The notes under the pieces: model-generated
Told to the model about the DNA's origin: nothing
Seen by the model: the letters and a program-made list of their open reading frames with translations, nothing else
Database searches by the model: none
Shown: in pieces, positions 45,483 to 55,797 of the stretch
How positions within the stretch are numbered: position 1 is the first letter of the stretch
Layout of the letters: each line of letters begins with the position of its first letter
Assembly: GCF_003172875.1 (NCBI RefSeq)
Contig: NZ_QGKM01000010.1
Location: 1-64,000 of the forward strand
Source: Leucothrix pacifica
Lineage (GTDB): Bacteria; Pseudomonadota; Gammaproteobacteria; Thiotrichales; Thiotrichaceae
Direction of reading: 5' to 3'
DNA length: 64,000 nt
Position numbers and translations under genes: made by a program

Positions 45483-46559
45483 TTAATGCGGGAATGGCCA
45501 GAGACGTAACTTTTCCTTAGTCATGCGCCACAGCTGAGCAAGCCCGTGTGGCTCTACAATTAAGAAGAACATAATCAACGCACCAATAAACAGAAGTTCA
45601 AGGTGTGCCGCCAAGTCAGCAGGCCAACCGAAGCCACCCACCATGATGTTCTTCATTAATACTGGTACTAACACTAAGAATGCCGCACCTAAAAAGCTGC
45701 CTAAGATACTGCCGAGTCCACCGACAATTACCATAAACAACACTAAGAAAGACTTATCGATACCAAACGCTTCGGTTGGCTCAGCTGAGCCTAAGTAAAC
45801 ACCAAAAAGCATGGCACCAGACATACCGATATAGAAGGAGCTGACAGCAAATGCAGACAACTTCGCTTGAAGTGGCGGTACACCAATAATTTCTGCAGCG
45901 ATATCCATATCACGTATCGCCATCCACGAGCGACCAATACGGCCTCGCGTCAGGTTGCGCGCGATAAAAGCAAAAATAGTTACCAAGGTCAGGCAGAATA
46001 AATAAGTTGCCCAAGGTGGTGCTGATGCGCCAGTGATGGGTACACCAAACATCAGTCGTTCAGGCGAAGTGATCATTCCTGACGCTGAGTTGTTGTAGAA
46101 CCATGGAATCTTATTAAACATCCAAACCAGAAAGAACTGAGCGGCCAGTGTTGCCACTGCTAAATAGAATCCCTTGATTCGTAAACTGGGCAAACCAAAA
46201 GCGATCCCTACTACCGCCGTAATCAGGCCTGCCAGTATTACAATAATGAATATATTTAGTCCCGGAAAGGCCACCATCAGCTTGTAACAAGCGTAAGCAC
46301 CCACTGCCATGAAACCGCCCGTTCCGAGGCTTACCTGACCACAATAACCGGTCAGTATATTTAAGCCTAACGCTGCCATTGACCAAACCAGAAACGGTAG
46401 TAACACCGACTTTTCCCAGTAGTCATTGATAAAGAACGGTACCACTAAGAATGCAATCGCCAATACACCCCACACCCAATAGCGGTCTAGTTTGATTGGG
46501 AAAGACTGCTGATCCTTTGCGTAAGAGGTTTTAAAATCACCTGCTTCTCTATAAAACAT
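45483..46559 (-). CDS. ABC transporter permease, LivM-like
   Basis: Inner-membrane permease of the HAAT importer, 358 residues with about nine transmembrane segments and the family motif LNILTGYCGQVSLGTGGFMAVGAY near residues 63-86. The EAA-like loop reads WMAIRDMDIAAEIIGV, contacting the ATPases. It begins 3 bp after the LivH-like stop codon, so the two permeases are co-translated. The C-terminal end GLAQLWRMTKEKLRLWPF is typical. Substrate unknown. Confidence 0.92.
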   Translation of the reverse strand: MFYREAGDFKTSYAKDQQSFPIKLDRYWVWGVLAIAFLVVPFFINDYWEKSVLLPFLVWSMAALGLNILTGYCGQVSLGTGGFMAVGAYACYKLMVAFPGLNIFIIVILAGLITAVVGIAFGLPSLRIKGFYLAVATLAAQFFLVWMFNKIPWFYNNSASGMITSPERLMFGVPITGASAPPWATYLFCLTLVTIFAFIARNLTRGRIGRSWMAIRDMDIAAEIIGVPPLQAKLSAFAVSSFYIGMSGAMLFGVYLGSAEPTEAFGIDKSFLVLFMVIVGGLGSILGSFLGAAFLVLVPVLMKNIMVGGFGWPADLAAHLELLFIGALIMFFLIVEPHGLAQLWRMTKEKLRLWPFPH

Positions 46560-46562
46560 CTG

Positions 46563-47564
46563 TTAAACCCTCTCGATTATCTTTTCGCCAAACAAACCCT
46601 GAGGCCGGAACATCAGGAAGGCCAACGCCAACACATAAGCAAACCAGTTTTCAGTCGCGCCACCAATCATCGAACCGATGGAGTATTCAAATAACTTCTC
46701 ACCAACACCGATAATCAAGCCGCCGATAATCGCGCCGGGAATCGAGGTAAATCCACCCAAAATCAATACCGGTAATGCTTTCAGTGCGATCAATGATAAG
46801 GAGAACTGAACCCCTGATTTTGATCCCCACATAATACCGGCAACCAGTGCCACAAAGCCTGCCAGCGACCACACGATAATCCAGATACTGCGCAGTGAGA
46901 TACCGACAGTTAATGCTGCCTGATGATCATCCGCTACCGCACGCAGTGCGCGGCCAGTCTTGGTGTATTGTGAAAACAAGGTCAGCGCGATAACCAATAA
47001 AATGGCAATACCTGCTGCCCACACATCCAACACATCAATGTACATGCCGTAGTATTCGGTGCCTTCTGCTGCCCAACCTCGGGTGAAGTCTTCTAGCCAG
47101 AAGGACCCGCCTGAAGGTAAACCAACATCCATGGTTTTAATATCTGCTCCCCACATCAGGTCTCCAAACCCTTCCATGAAGTAGGCTAAACCAATCGTGG
47201 TCATAAACAGAATAATCGGTGCTTGGTTGACCATGTGTTTGAGAACAATTTTCTCCAGCAGCCAAGCGAATAAAATCATCACCAGCATCGTCAAAATAAT
47301 GGCGAGGAAGGTATTCATCCCATCCCCCCAGTGATGCAATTTTGTGCCGAAAATGGCATTAATCAGGTGTGCAAAAGGAATTTGACCGGTTTGAAATCCA
47401 ACCAATGTCAGTGCGGCAAACAGTGCCATGACACCCTGTGCGTAGTTAAAAATACCGGAAGCTTTATAAATCAGTACAAAACCGAGCGCGACCAGGGCAT
47501 ACATCACCCCCGCCATCAGGCCATTTAAGATGACCTCCAGCGCATTGAGAATTACCGGACTCAT
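46563..47564 (-). CDS. ABC transporter permease, LivH-like
   Basis: Partner permease, 333 residues with eight or so transmembrane segments. The LivH motif GLMAGVMYALVALGFVLIYK is near 15-34, followed by FNYAQGVMAL. The cytoplasmic coupling loop GRALRAVADDHQAALTVGI is clear, and IPGAIIGGLIIGVGE marks the last third. It is longer than E. coli LivH (308) because of a loop near 140-180 with Trp/Gly-rich residues. Forms the membrane pore with the LivM-like protein. Confidence 0.92.
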   Translation of the reverse strand: MSPVILNALEVILNGLMAGVMYALVALGFVLIYKASGIFNYAQGVMALFAALTLVGFQTGQIPFAHLINAIFGTKLHHWGDGMNTFLAIILTMLVMILFAWLLEKIVLKHMVNQAPIILFMTTIGLAYFMEGFGDLMWGADIKTMDVGLPSGGSFWLEDFTRGWAAEGTEYYGMYIDVLDVWAAGIAILLVIALTLFSQYTKTGRALRAVADDHQAALTVGISLRSIWIIVWSLAGFVALVAGIMWGSKSGVQFSLSLIALKALPVLILGGFTSIPGAIIGGLIIGVGEKLFEYSIGSMIGGATENWFAYVLALAFLMFRPQGLFGEKIIERV

Positions 47565-47654
47565 TGCTGACCTCCCTGACTGAAGTGTGGATTATTAATC
47601 ATGGCATCACTAAGGAAGCGACCCGCCATTCGCGTGAAACAGTTATTACGCATC

Positions 47655-48446
47655 TTAGTCATGACTCACTCCCAAATAAGCATCGATTACCGCTTGGTCA
47701 TTGCGCACAATATCGGGCGTACCATCCGCAAGCTTGCAACCGTAGTCCAGCACAACGACCCTGTCTGACAAATCCATTACCACACCGATATCATGCTCAA
47801 TCAGTGTGATAGTAGTTCCGAACTCATCATTCACATCCAGAATAAAGCGGCTCATGTCCTCCTTTTCTTCCATGTTCATCCCTGCCATCGGCTCATCCAG
47901 CAGCAGCAGTTTTGCTTCAGCGGCCAGTGCCCGACCCAGCTCCACACGCTTTTGCATACCATATGGCAAGCGACCAACGGGTGTTTTGCGGATCGCCTGA
48001 ATACCCAGGAAGTCGATAATGTGCTCAACACGCTCACGGTGTTCGATTTCTTCACGCTCTGCCGGCCCTTTCCAAATCGCCTGCCAAAACATATTAGTCT
48101 TCATTTGTGTGATGCGGCCTGTCATTAGGTTGTCGAGTGTCGACATTCCCTTAAACAGTGCAATGTTCTGGAAGGTTCGGGCGACACCCTGACGTGCTAC
48201 CTGATACGGTTTTAACGCTCCACGCTTTTCCCCACGGAACCACACCTCACCTTCCTGGGGATGATAAAAGCCACTGATCACATTCAACATGGAGCTTTTA
48301 CCCGCACCGTTCGGGCCGATAATGGCTCTGACCTCACCTTCCTTAATATCAAAACTAATATCAGTTAGCGCTTTAACACCACCAAATGACAGTGAAATGT
48401 TTTTAACTTCCAGTAAAGTATCGCCAATTCTGCTTGCTTCACTCAT
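47655..48446 (-). CDS. ABC transporter ATP-binding protein, LivG-like
   Basis: Second ATPase of the importer, 263 residues. Walker A GPNGAGKSS, LivG-type Q-loop region VARTFQNIALF, signature LPYGMQKRVELGRALA with Walker B LLLLDEPMAGMN, and the H-loop in LIEHDIGVVMDLSD. Its ATG overlaps the stop of the acyl-CoA synthetase gene by one base (TGATG). The signature LPYGMQKR replaces the common LSGGQQ-type motif, as is usual in LivG proteins. Confidence 0.92.
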   Translation of the reverse strand: MSEASRIGDTLLEVKNISLSFGGVKALTDISFDIKEGEVRAIIGPNGAGKSSMLNVISGFYHPQEGEVWFRGEKRGALKPYQVARQGVARTFQNIALFKGMSTLDNLMTGRITQMKTNMFWQAIWKGPAEREEIEHRERVEHIIDFLGIQAIRKTPVGRLPYGMQKRVELGRALAAEAKLLLLDEPMAGMNMEEKEDMSRFILDVNDEFGTTITLIEHDIGVVMDLSDRVVVLDYGCKLADGTPDIVRNDQAVIDAYLGVSHD

Positions 48447-50392
48447 CAGCTGGCCTCCTTTACATTCGGCTCAAAGGTTTTTGCATCACTAATTTTGAGT
48501 GTCGCTTCGATGGAGCCTTTACGACCGTCTTCAAAGGCCACTTCGGTATTGATGTAACAATCCTTGGCACCGTTATACAACGCATCAATCAAGACTTCGT
48601 ACTTCTCATTCACAATCCGGCGACGAACCTTACCGGTACGGGTCAATTCGCCATCATCCGGGTCGAGTTCTTTATGCAGAATCAAGAAGCGATGTATTTG
48701 TGATTTAGACATCAGGCTGTCAGTCGATAAGTCTTTATTCACCTCATCAATACTCTCCAGCATCATCTGGTAAACATGTTCATTCCCCGCTAATTCCTGA
48801 TAACTGGCATATGGCACATTATTGCGCTCCGCCCAATTACCGACGGCTTCAAGGTCAATATTAATGAATGCAGTGCAGTAGTCTTTACCGTCGCCCAGCG
48901 CCACCACCTCTTTAATGTGTGGGAAGAACTTCAGTTTGTTCTCAATGTACTTCGGTGCAAACATACTGCCATCACTGAACTTACCAACGTCCTTCGCTCG
49001 ATCAATGATTTTCAGGTGACCGTTATCAGCGAAATAACCCGCATCACCGGTATACACAAAACCTTCTTCATCTTTCGTTTCGTTGGTGGATGCTTCATTT
49101 TTATAATAGCTGTGGAAAACGCCGGGGCTGCGGTACATCACCTCACCGTTATCATTTACCTTAACCTCAACGCCCGGTGCCGGAATACCCACGGTATCCG
49201 CGTAGATTTCACCGTCTGGTTGCATGGTGATAAACACAGCCGCTTCGGTTTGGCCGTAGAGTTGTTTGATATTGATACCCAGTGAACGGAAGAAGTCGAA
49301 AATCTCCGGGCCAATTGCCTCTCCCGCGGTATAAGCCAGTCGAATCCGGCTAAAGCCCATTGTATTTTTGAGTGGCGCATAGACCAGAATATTTCCCAGC
49401 CAGTACAAGAAGCGCTCTTTGCCGGAGACCTCTTTGCCATCCAACATGGCCACACCAGTCTTTTTTGCGACTTTCATAAAGTAGTTAAACATCTTCTGCT
49501 TAAGCTTTCCGGCATCCAACATCCGGATAGTCACTGTGGTTAAGATGCCTTCAAACACACGCGGTGGTGCAAAATAATAAGTCGGACCGATTTCCCGCAA
49601 ATCGGTCGCGACGGTTGCCTCGCTTTCCGGACAGTTCACACAGAACCCAGTCACATAAGCTTGGGCATAGGAGAAAATATGATCACCAACCCAAGCCATC
49701 GGAAGATAAGAAACGATTTCTTCATCCTTGCTTAGATTGTCGAATTTAACACTGTTTTGAGCCGTAATAATGATATTATCGTTGGTCATCACCACGCCTT
49801 TCGGCTTGCCGGTGGTGCCAGAGGTGTAGAGGAAGATACCGATATCTTCGCCCTTACCCTTGTTGATTTCCTGCATCAGATAGTCAGGATTTTCTTTCGC
49901 GAATTCACGACCCAGTTGTTGGAGCTTTTCAAAATCGTGGAGATGTCCTTCTTCGTAGTCACGCATGCCGCGGGGGTCGTCGTAAATGACGTGTTGCATG
50001 GCTGGACAGGATTCGTGGATCTCTAACATCTTATCCACTTGTTCCTGATCTTCCGCTAGCACAAAGCTAACTTCAGAATGCTCAAGCACGTATTGCATTT
50101 CGTCTGCGACAGAGTCTTGATAGACCGGAACAGGTATGCCACCTAAACATTGTGCTGCACACATTCCCCAGTATAAACGGGGACGGTTACGGCCAACGAT
50201 GGCCATTTTATCACCACGCTTGAAACCTAATGCGGCCATGCCATTGGCAAGGGTGAAAATTTCATCTCGCATCTGTGACCAGGTCCAGGATTGCCAGATG
50301 CCAAAGTCCTTCTCTCGAATAGCGGCTTTGTGCTTGAAGCGCTCCGCATTCTTAATCAGTAACTTAGGGAACGTATCGGTTTGGTTTGCCAC
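48446..50392 (-). CDS. AMP-dependent acyl-CoA synthetase (long-chain type)
   Basis: ANL-superfamily ligase of 648 residues, adenylating a carboxylic acid and forming its CoA thioester. The P-loop IFLYTSGTTGKPKGVVMTN is near 203-221, the adenine-binding YGQTEAAVF near 390 and the A8 region YTGDAGYF followed by KIIDRAKDVGKFSDG. Its size and architecture match long-chain or very-long-chain type synthetases rather than acetate ligases. First gene of an operon that continues with a complete ABC importer and ends with a PaaK-like enzyme. This suggests uptake and activation of a fatty or aromatic acid (inference). Confidence 0.9.
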   Translation of the reverse strand: MANQTDTFPKLLIKNAERFKHKAAIREKDFGIWQSWTWSQMRDEIFTLANGMAALGFKRGDKMAIVGRNRPRLYWGMCAAQCLGGIPVPVYQDSVADEMQYVLEHSEVSFVLAEDQEQVDKMLEIHESCPAMQHVIYDDPRGMRDYEEGHLHDFEKLQQLGREFAKENPDYLMQEINKGKGEDIGIFLYTSGTTGKPKGVVMTNDNIIITAQNSVKFDNLSKDEEIVSYLPMAWVGDHIFSYAQAYVTGFCVNCPESEATVATDLREIGPTYYFAPPRVFEGILTTVTIRMLDAGKLKQKMFNYFMKVAKKTGVAMLDGKEVSGKERFLYWLGNILVYAPLKNTMGFSRIRLAYTAGEAIGPEIFDFFRSLGINIKQLYGQTEAAVFITMQPDGEIYADTVGIPAPGVEVKVNDNGEVMYRSPGVFHSYYKNEASTNETKDEEGFVYTGDAGYFADNGHLKIIDRAKDVGKFSDGSMFAPKYIENKLKFFPHIKEVVALGDGKDYCTAFINIDLEAVGNWAERNNVPYASYQELAGNEHVYQMMLESIDEVNKDLSTDSLMSKSQIHRFLILHKELDPDDGELTRTGKVRRRIVNEKYEVLIDALYNGAKDCYINTEVAFEDGRKGSIEATLKISDAKTFEPNVKEAS

Positions 50393-50602
50393 TAAACTCC
50401 GCCTCTAAGATTAATTTCCTCTGAACGCTATCTTAAACGTAACGGCGCCTGGCTGTCCAAGAAGTATGGCAGTTTATTTGTAAAGGCTCGGTAAAAGTTA
50501 TGATATCTATCTGATTAATAGCCTTTCCAAGCCGATGGAAAGCAGTTTAAGCAACTGAAAATATTAGTGATAGTGATCATTAGACTGATCTGAAGTGTTT
50601 GA

Positions 50603-51868
50603 CTAACGGTTACGTTTGGCCGCCTTCCCCCGACGTCGTCCACGCTTTTTAGAGCGAGGCCGCTTAGTTGACTTAGAATCATCAGGTTCAAAATTGCCGT
50701 ACTCTTCATCGGGCGATGGATAAATCAATGCCTGCACACTCGGCTCAAATCCCGGAATCACTTCGCGCTCAAACTTATGATCAATAAGGCGCTCAATGGC
50801 TTGCAACTGCTTATATTCATCCTCACTAAACAGCGACACTGCTAAGCCCGACATCCCCGCCCTACCCGTGCGCCCAATACGATGAACATAGTCCTCAGGC
50901 ACAAATGGCAAATCAAAATTAACCACGTAAGGCAATTCATTCACATCAATACCTCGCGACGCAATATCGGTCGCGACCAAGGCTACAATGTTACCCGCCT
51001 TGAAGTCTGCCAGAGCGTGTGTACGGGCATGTTGAGTGCGGTTAGCATGAATTGATTCCGCAGCAATGCCGGCATTTTTTAACTCAAGCACCAAGCTATC
51101 TGCACCGCGTTTAGTTCGGCTAAACACCAACACCTGATGCCAGTTATGTTGCTGAATCAGATGAATCAGTGCTTCAGACTTACGCGCTTTATCCAGTGGG
51201 TGTATTTTCTGCTCGATCTGATCTACCGTGCTATTAGCTGTTGTCACTTCGATATATTGCGGGTCATTCAACATGCCATCGACCAGTGACTTAATCCCTT
51301 TTGACAGGGTTGCAGAGAACATCAGTGTCTGACGCTTCAGTGGCAATAAGCTTTGGATATGACGAATATCATCGATGAAGCCCAGCTCCAACATGCGATC
51401 AGCTTCATCCAGTACCAAAATCTCGAGATGATCAAAATTAACCGCCTGCTGACGATAAAGATCCAGCAAACGACCGGGAGTTGCCACCAGCACATCAACA
51501 CCTTGCTGTAGCTCAGTGACTTGTGACTCGATTCTGACACCACCGTAGACCGCTGAACAGCGAAGCGGGAGATGAGCACTGTAGTTAACCACGCTTTGCG
51601 CTACTTGAGCGGCTAACTCACGAGTTGGTATTAGGATTAAGGCACGAAGTTGATGAGCCTTCGCGTCAGCCTCAACCGACAAGCGCTGCAGGACAGGCAG
51701 CGTAAAACCTGCCGTCTTACCAGTCCCGGTTTGCGCTACAGCCATCAAATCACGTTGATTCAGAACTGCCGGAATGGCCTGCAACTGTATTTCCGATGGC
51801 TCGGTATATCCCTGTTCAGTAATGGCTTTTTGCAGCCCGTCACACAGGCCTAAAGCATCAAATGACAT
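50603..51868 (-). CDS. rhlE: DEAD-box RNA helicase, RhlE-like
   Basis: ATP-dependent RNA helicase of 421 residues active in ribosome assembly or RNA turnover. Q motif near 19-31 (GYTEPSEIQLQAIP), Walker A AQTGTGKT, PTRELA, DEAD box VLDEADRML, SAT in MFSATLSK and the C-terminal domain HRIGRTGRAG are all present. The tail is strongly basic (KKRGRRRGKAAKRNR), as in RhlE proteins. It follows a DUF3297 gene by 11 bp on the same strand. Confidence 0.94.
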   Translation of the reverse strand: MSFDALGLCDGLQKAITEQGYTEPSEIQLQAIPAVLNQRDLMAVAQTGTGKTAGFTLPVLQRLSVEADAKAHQLRALILIPTRELAAQVAQSVVNYSAHLPLRCSAVYGGVRIESQVTELQQGVDVLVATPGRLLDLYRQQAVNFDHLEILVLDEADRMLELGFIDDIRHIQSLLPLKRQTLMFSATLSKGIKSLVDGMLNDPQYIEVTTANSTVDQIEQKIHPLDKARKSEALIHLIQQHNWHQVLVFSRTKRGADSLVLELKNAGIAAESIHANRTQHARTHALADFKAGNIVALVATDIASRGIDVNELPYVVNFDLPFVPEDYVHRIGRTGRAGMSGLAVSLFSEDEYKQLQAIERLIDHKFEREVIPGFEPSVQALIYPSPDEEYGNFEPDDSKSTKRPRSKKRGRRRGKAAKRNR

Positions 51869-51879
51869 CGCCCAGGCTC

Positions 51880-52128
51880 TTATTTGTAATACGCTTCAAC
51901 CGTACCTTTCATTGTCATTAATAGCGGCTGACCTCTTCGGTCTAGCGCGGTTAGTGAGGCAACTTTGACCCAGCCTTCACTAATGCAGTACTCCTCAACA
52001 TCCGTACGTTCCTTACCATTGAGTCTGATACCAATTTCATGCTCAAAAATAGCCTTATCATGATGAGGACTACGTGGATTACCCGATAGACGATCCGGCA
52101 AGGCTGGTTGAGATTTTGCATCACTCAT
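51880..52128 (-). CDS. DUF3297 family protein
   Basis: 82 residues. The family pattern is clear: LPDRLSGNPRSPHHD near 10-24, then EIGIRLNGKERTDVEEYCISEGWV and the C-terminal TMKGTVEAYYK. Function is unknown in the literature I know. It is followed 11 bp later by rhlE on the same strand, so the pair are likely co-transcribed. That hints at an RNA-related role for DUF3297 (inference). Confidence 0.85.
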   Translation of the reverse strand: MSDAKSQPALPDRLSGNPRSPHHDKAIFEHEIGIRLNGKERTDVEEYCISEGWVKVASLTALDRRGQPLLMTMKGTVEAYYK

Positions 52129-52217
52129 GGATGGATACCTTCATTTTATAAATAATCCGGCTATTGTAGAGGATTAAATCTCGTTACGCATTCATGAGAA
52201 CGATTTCTTATGGGCAT

Positions 52218-52248
52218 AAAAAACGGAGCGGTTGATCACACGCTCCGT
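52218..52248 (-). terminator. Rho-independent terminator of glgC
   Basis: On the minus strand ACGGAGCG (52248-52241) pairs with CGCTCCGT (52230-52223), followed by TTTTTT (52223-52218). The plus strand also has a T-run (TGTTTTTA), so it may work in both directions. Confidence 0.88.
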
Positions 52249-52284
52249 TGTTTTTATCAGCAATATGCCCTACCAATCCATCCA

Positions 52285-53562
52285 TCAGGCATTGGCAGCT
52301 GTCTCATCATTAAGTGCATCAATCATTGCTTCAGTAATCAGACAAATACCGCCCTCAGTGCGTCTGAATCGCTTCGCATCGAGCTCTGGATCTTCACCAA
52401 CCACCAAGCCATCAGGAATGACGACATCACGATCGATAACCACATTGGTCAAACGAGCGTGACGACCGATGACAACATAAGGCATGGCCACGACACCTTT
52501 AAGCGTTGAATAAGAATGCGCTCTGACACCGGTAAACAATAAACAACGCTCCAACTGTGCACCAGAAATGATACAGCCACCCGATACCATCGAAGAAACC
52601 GCATTACCACGGCGCCCTTCTTCATTATGGATAAATTTGGCGGGAGGCGTTAACTCTGAATACGTCCAGATCGGCCACTCATTATCATAAATATCCAACT
52701 CCGGAACGAAGTCTGTTAGGTCGATATTCGCCTGCCAGAAAGCATCCACCGTTCCCACATCACGCCAGTATGGTTTTGGTTCTGAAGAACTGCGTACACA
52801 TGAGCGACTGAAGGGATGAGCCACTACTTTACCGTTTGCAACCAGTTCAGGAATCAAATCATGACCAAAATCATTGGTAGAATCTGGATTTGCATTATCT
52901 TTTCTCAATAAATCGTATAAGAAGTTTGCTTCAAATACGTAGATACCCATGCTTGCTAATGCAAGATCAGGATGTCCCGGCATTGCAGGAGGATCAGCCG
53001 GCTTTTCGATGAACTCTAAAACATTATCATCGTCATCCACATGCATAACACCAAAGCCACTGGCCTCAGCACGCGGCACTTCGATACAACCGACCGTCAC
53101 ATCCGCACCGCTTTGAACATGTTGTTGGATCATTAAAGAGTAATCCTGCTTATAGATATGGTCACCTGCCAGAATCAACACGTACTTCACATTATACGCT
53201 TCGATAATGTCGATATTTTGCGTCACTGCATCGGCAGTCCCCTTATACCAATTGGTATCACCCATGCGTTGTGAGGCGGGCAATATATCAAGCGATTCAT
53301 TACGCTCCGCACGGAAGAAGCTCCAACCACGTTGTAAGTGGCGAATCAAACTATGCGCTTTATATTGCGTGGCAACACCAATGCGTTTGATGCCTGAGTT
53401 CACCGAATTAGATAATGCGAAATCGATGATTCGAGTTTTACCACCGAAATATACAGCTGGTTTTACCCGTTTTTCTGTCAGCTCTTGAAGCCTACTTCCT
53501 CGTCCACCGGCTAAAACAAAAGCCATGGTTTGCTGTGCCAGTCTTTGAGACTCATTGCTCAT
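52285..53562 (-). CDS. glgC: Glucose-1-phosphate adenylyltransferase
   Basis: Makes ADP-glucose for glycogen synthesis. 425 residues with the N-terminal nucleotidyltransferase start [16 protein letters not shown] near 15-30. The catalytic Asp lies in [15 protein letters not shown], glucose-1-phosphate contacts in FIEKPADP and a C-terminal beta-helix ([18 protein letters not shown]). No other glg gene follows. Length matches bacterial GlgC. A terminator lies after its stop, and it is divergent from the kinase gene. Confidence 0.95.
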   Translation of the reverse strand: MSNESQRLAQQTMAFVLAGGRGSRLQELTEKRVKPAVYFGGKTRIIDFALSNSVNSGIKRIGVATQYKAHSLIRHLQRGWSFFRAERNESLDILPASQRMGDTNWYKGTADAVTQNIDIIEAYNVKYVLILAGDHIYKQDYSLMIQQHVQSGADVTVGCIEVPRAEASGFGVMHVDDDDNVLEFIEKPADPPAMPGHPDLALASMGIYVFEANFLYDLLRKDNANPDSTNDFGHDLIPELVANGKVVAHPFSRSCVRSSSEPKPYWRDVGTVDAFWQANIDLTDFVPELDIYDNEWPIWTYSELTPPAKFIHNEEGRRGNAVSSMVSGGCIISGAQLERCLLFTGVRAHSYSTLKGVVAMPYVVIGRHARLTNVVIDRDVVIPDGLVVGEDPELDAKRFRRTEGGICLITEAMIDALNDETAANA

Positions 53563-53814
53563 AATCCCTCTCCTCTGCTAGACCTACAAGATAGAATGAA
53601 AGTGATTGCATGTTGTGGGGGGAAATCAAATCACTTTCAGACTCAGTATACCCCGCTTTAGTGCTGATAGGTAAACTATACAAACCTCATAGTTGTACTT
53701 AATTTCAGGCTGAAAGCCTTCTCCATGGTTATTAGTGAGCACTGCACCATTCAATTTTGTAAACCATCAGTAAAAAACTACAAATACCCCATTAAAACAG
53801 CGATACTCAGAATC

Positions 53815-55797
53815 ATGAACAAGACAAGCACGCTCGAACAGCGCAGTGCCTGGACTCTCGATGCCCTTGATTATCTGGATCAGGGAATCTCAGTATTTGA
53901 TCAGGATTTACGACTGATCGCCTGCAACAAACGCATGACTGAACTACTCGAAATTCCGGAGGAGCTGGCACTCATCAATCAACACATCAGTGAATTCTTT
54001 CGCTTCAATGCCCTGCGCGGGGAATATGGTGAGGGAGATATTGATGAGTTGGTTACTGAGCGTGTGAAACTGGCTGAAAGCTTTGAGCCGCATGTATTTG
54101 ATCGCATTCGTCCGGATGGCACCATCATTGAAGTGCGTGGCAACCCCATGGAACATAACGGTGGATTTGTAACCACTTACACCGATGTCACCGAAGTTCG
54201 CCAATCTGAAGCGCGTCTTGAAAAACGTGTTATTAAACGAACAGAAGCATACCGCCGTGAGAGCGAAGCGCATCGCGAAACGGCAGAAGCTTTGCACAAA
54301 AGTGAGTCATGGATTCGTCAGATTGCCGATGCAGTCCCGGCACTCATTGCTTATGTCGACAAAGATAACTGCTATCAGTTTATCAACAATATGCATCAGG
54401 AATGGTTCGGACTAGACCGCGAACAATTAATTGGTTGCTCTATTTTCAGCCTGGTTGAGGATCGTAATAAGGAACAGTTTGAGAAAGATATTGCTTCTGT
54501 TGCATCGGGCAAAGAAGTCTCCAGTGAGTATATGATTCGCCGTAAAGGCCGTAAGCCCCTGGATGTATCGATCACTTTCATTCCCCACTTTGACAGCGAT
54601 GAAAAAGTCTTGGGTTACTTCTTCTTAGGGCAAGACCTATCGGAGTATAAACAAACTGAGCGGGAGTTAATTGAGTCCCAAAAAATGCAGGCACTGGGCC
54701 GCTTAACCGGTGGTATTGCCCACGACTTTAATAATCTACTGACGATTATCCTTGGCAACTTAAACTTCATTGAAGATGACACCATCGACAACGAGGAAAT
54801 GCGCGAGGTCATCCATGCCTGCCAACAAGCGGCTAAACGTGGGGGTGAGCTGATTCAGAGGCTACTCACTTTCTCACGCCGTCAGGCACTCAAGCCAGAG
54901 TCAACTGATATCAATGCACTCGTTGAGGACTTCAGTATTTTATTACAGCGTACGCTGGGCGAGACTGTACAAGTACAACGACGCCTTGGATTGGGTTTAG
55001 CACAAACACTCGTTGATAAAAACCAACTTGAAACCTGCTTACTTAACCTGACTCTGAATGCCAGGGACGCGATGCCAAAAGGCGGTAAACTGACCATTCG
55101 CACACAAACTTACAAGAAGCCTCAGCATCACGATACTTTTACCGACCTCCCCGCTGGCGATTACATCATGCTCAGCGTGCGGGACGAAGGCGATGGTATG
55201 TCAGCAGAAACCATTAGCCGTGCCTTTGAGCCGTTTTACACCACCAAGCCTTCTGGTGTGGGAACCGGACTTGGTTTAAGTATGGTCTATGGTTTTGTTA
55301 AACAATCCGGTGGTGGCATCGACATCAAGTCAAAAATGGGTGAAGGCACAACGATTCGCATCATCTTCCCCATCGACAAACAATCCGCTGTTAACGCAGA
55401 AGAGCAGCTACCTAAATTATCCGATGAGCAACAGAATGCACGCATTCTTCTGGTTGAGGATGATGAAGGGGTACGTCAGTTTGTTCACCGTACTCTAAAT
55501 AAGATGGGTTATACCGTCGATATTGCTGAGAATGGTGACTTTGCACTGGATCAACTCTCACAAAACCCGGAATATGATCTGGTACTCACAGACATCGTTA
55601 TGCCAGGCTCCGTGAGTGGCCTGGACCTGTATGACATGGTTCCACAGGATTATCCAAAGACCAAAGTACTGTGCATGACAGGTTACAGCGAGCAGTTGGA
55701 ATCCTCATTAAATGAAGACCACTTGCTGCGTAAACCGTTTCAGCGCGCATCACTTGCAGACAAATTACAGAGTTTATTGAATGACCATCATGCCTGA
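53815..55797 (+). CDS. Hybrid PAS sensor histidine kinase
   Basis: About 660 residues from the ATG at 53815; the frame extends to 53725 with a further 30 non-conserved residues. No transmembrane segment is evident, so it looks cytosolic. Order: PAS-1 (YLDQGISVFDQDLRLIACN), PAS-2 (AVPALIAYVDKDNCYQFIN), a short helix, H-box GGIAHDFNNLL with the phospho-accepting His, N-box NLTLNARDAMPKGG, G boxes (DEGDGMS, GTGLGLSMVYGF) and a C-terminal receiver with ILLVEDD and the phospho-acceptor Asp in LVLTDIVMP. It overlaps the response regulator start by 17 nt. Confidence 0.92.
   Translation: MNKTSTLEQRSAWTLDALDYLDQGISVFDQDLRLIACNKRMTELLEIPEELALINQHISEFFRFNALRGEYGEGDIDELVTERVKLAESFEPHVFDRIRPDGTIIEVRGNPMEHNGGFVTTYTDVTEVRQSEARLEKRVIKRTEAYRRESEAHRETAEALHKSESWIRQIADAVPALIAYVDKDNCYQFINNMHQEWFGLDREQLIGCSIFSLVEDRNKEQFEKDIASVASGKEVSSEYMIRRKGRKPLDVSITFIPHFDSDEKVLGYFFLGQDLSEYKQTERELIESQKMQALGRLTGGIAHDFNNLLTIILGNLNFIEDDTIDNEEMREVIHACQQAAKRGGELIQRLLTFSRRQALKPESTDINALVEDFSILLQRTLGETVQVQRRLGLGLAQTLVDKNQLETCLLNLTLNARDAMPKGGKLTIRTQTYKKPQHHDTFTDLPAGDYIMLSVRDEGDGMSAETISRAFEPFYTTKPSGVGTGLGLSMVYGFVKQSGGGIDIKSKMGEGTTIRIIFPIDKQSAVNAEEQLPKLSDEQQNARILLVEDDEGVRQFVHRTLNKMGYTVDIAENGDFALDQLSQNPEYDLVLTDIVMPGSVSGLDLYDMVPQDYPKTKVLCMTGYSEQLESSLNEDHLLRKPFQRASLADKLQSLLNDHHA

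Noticed and set aside
47573-47655. A third copy of the structured repeat before the livG/livH junction
   Set aside because: There is an imperfect ACTAAG/CTTAGT pairing and some GC-rich sequence, but the conserved core strings are absent.
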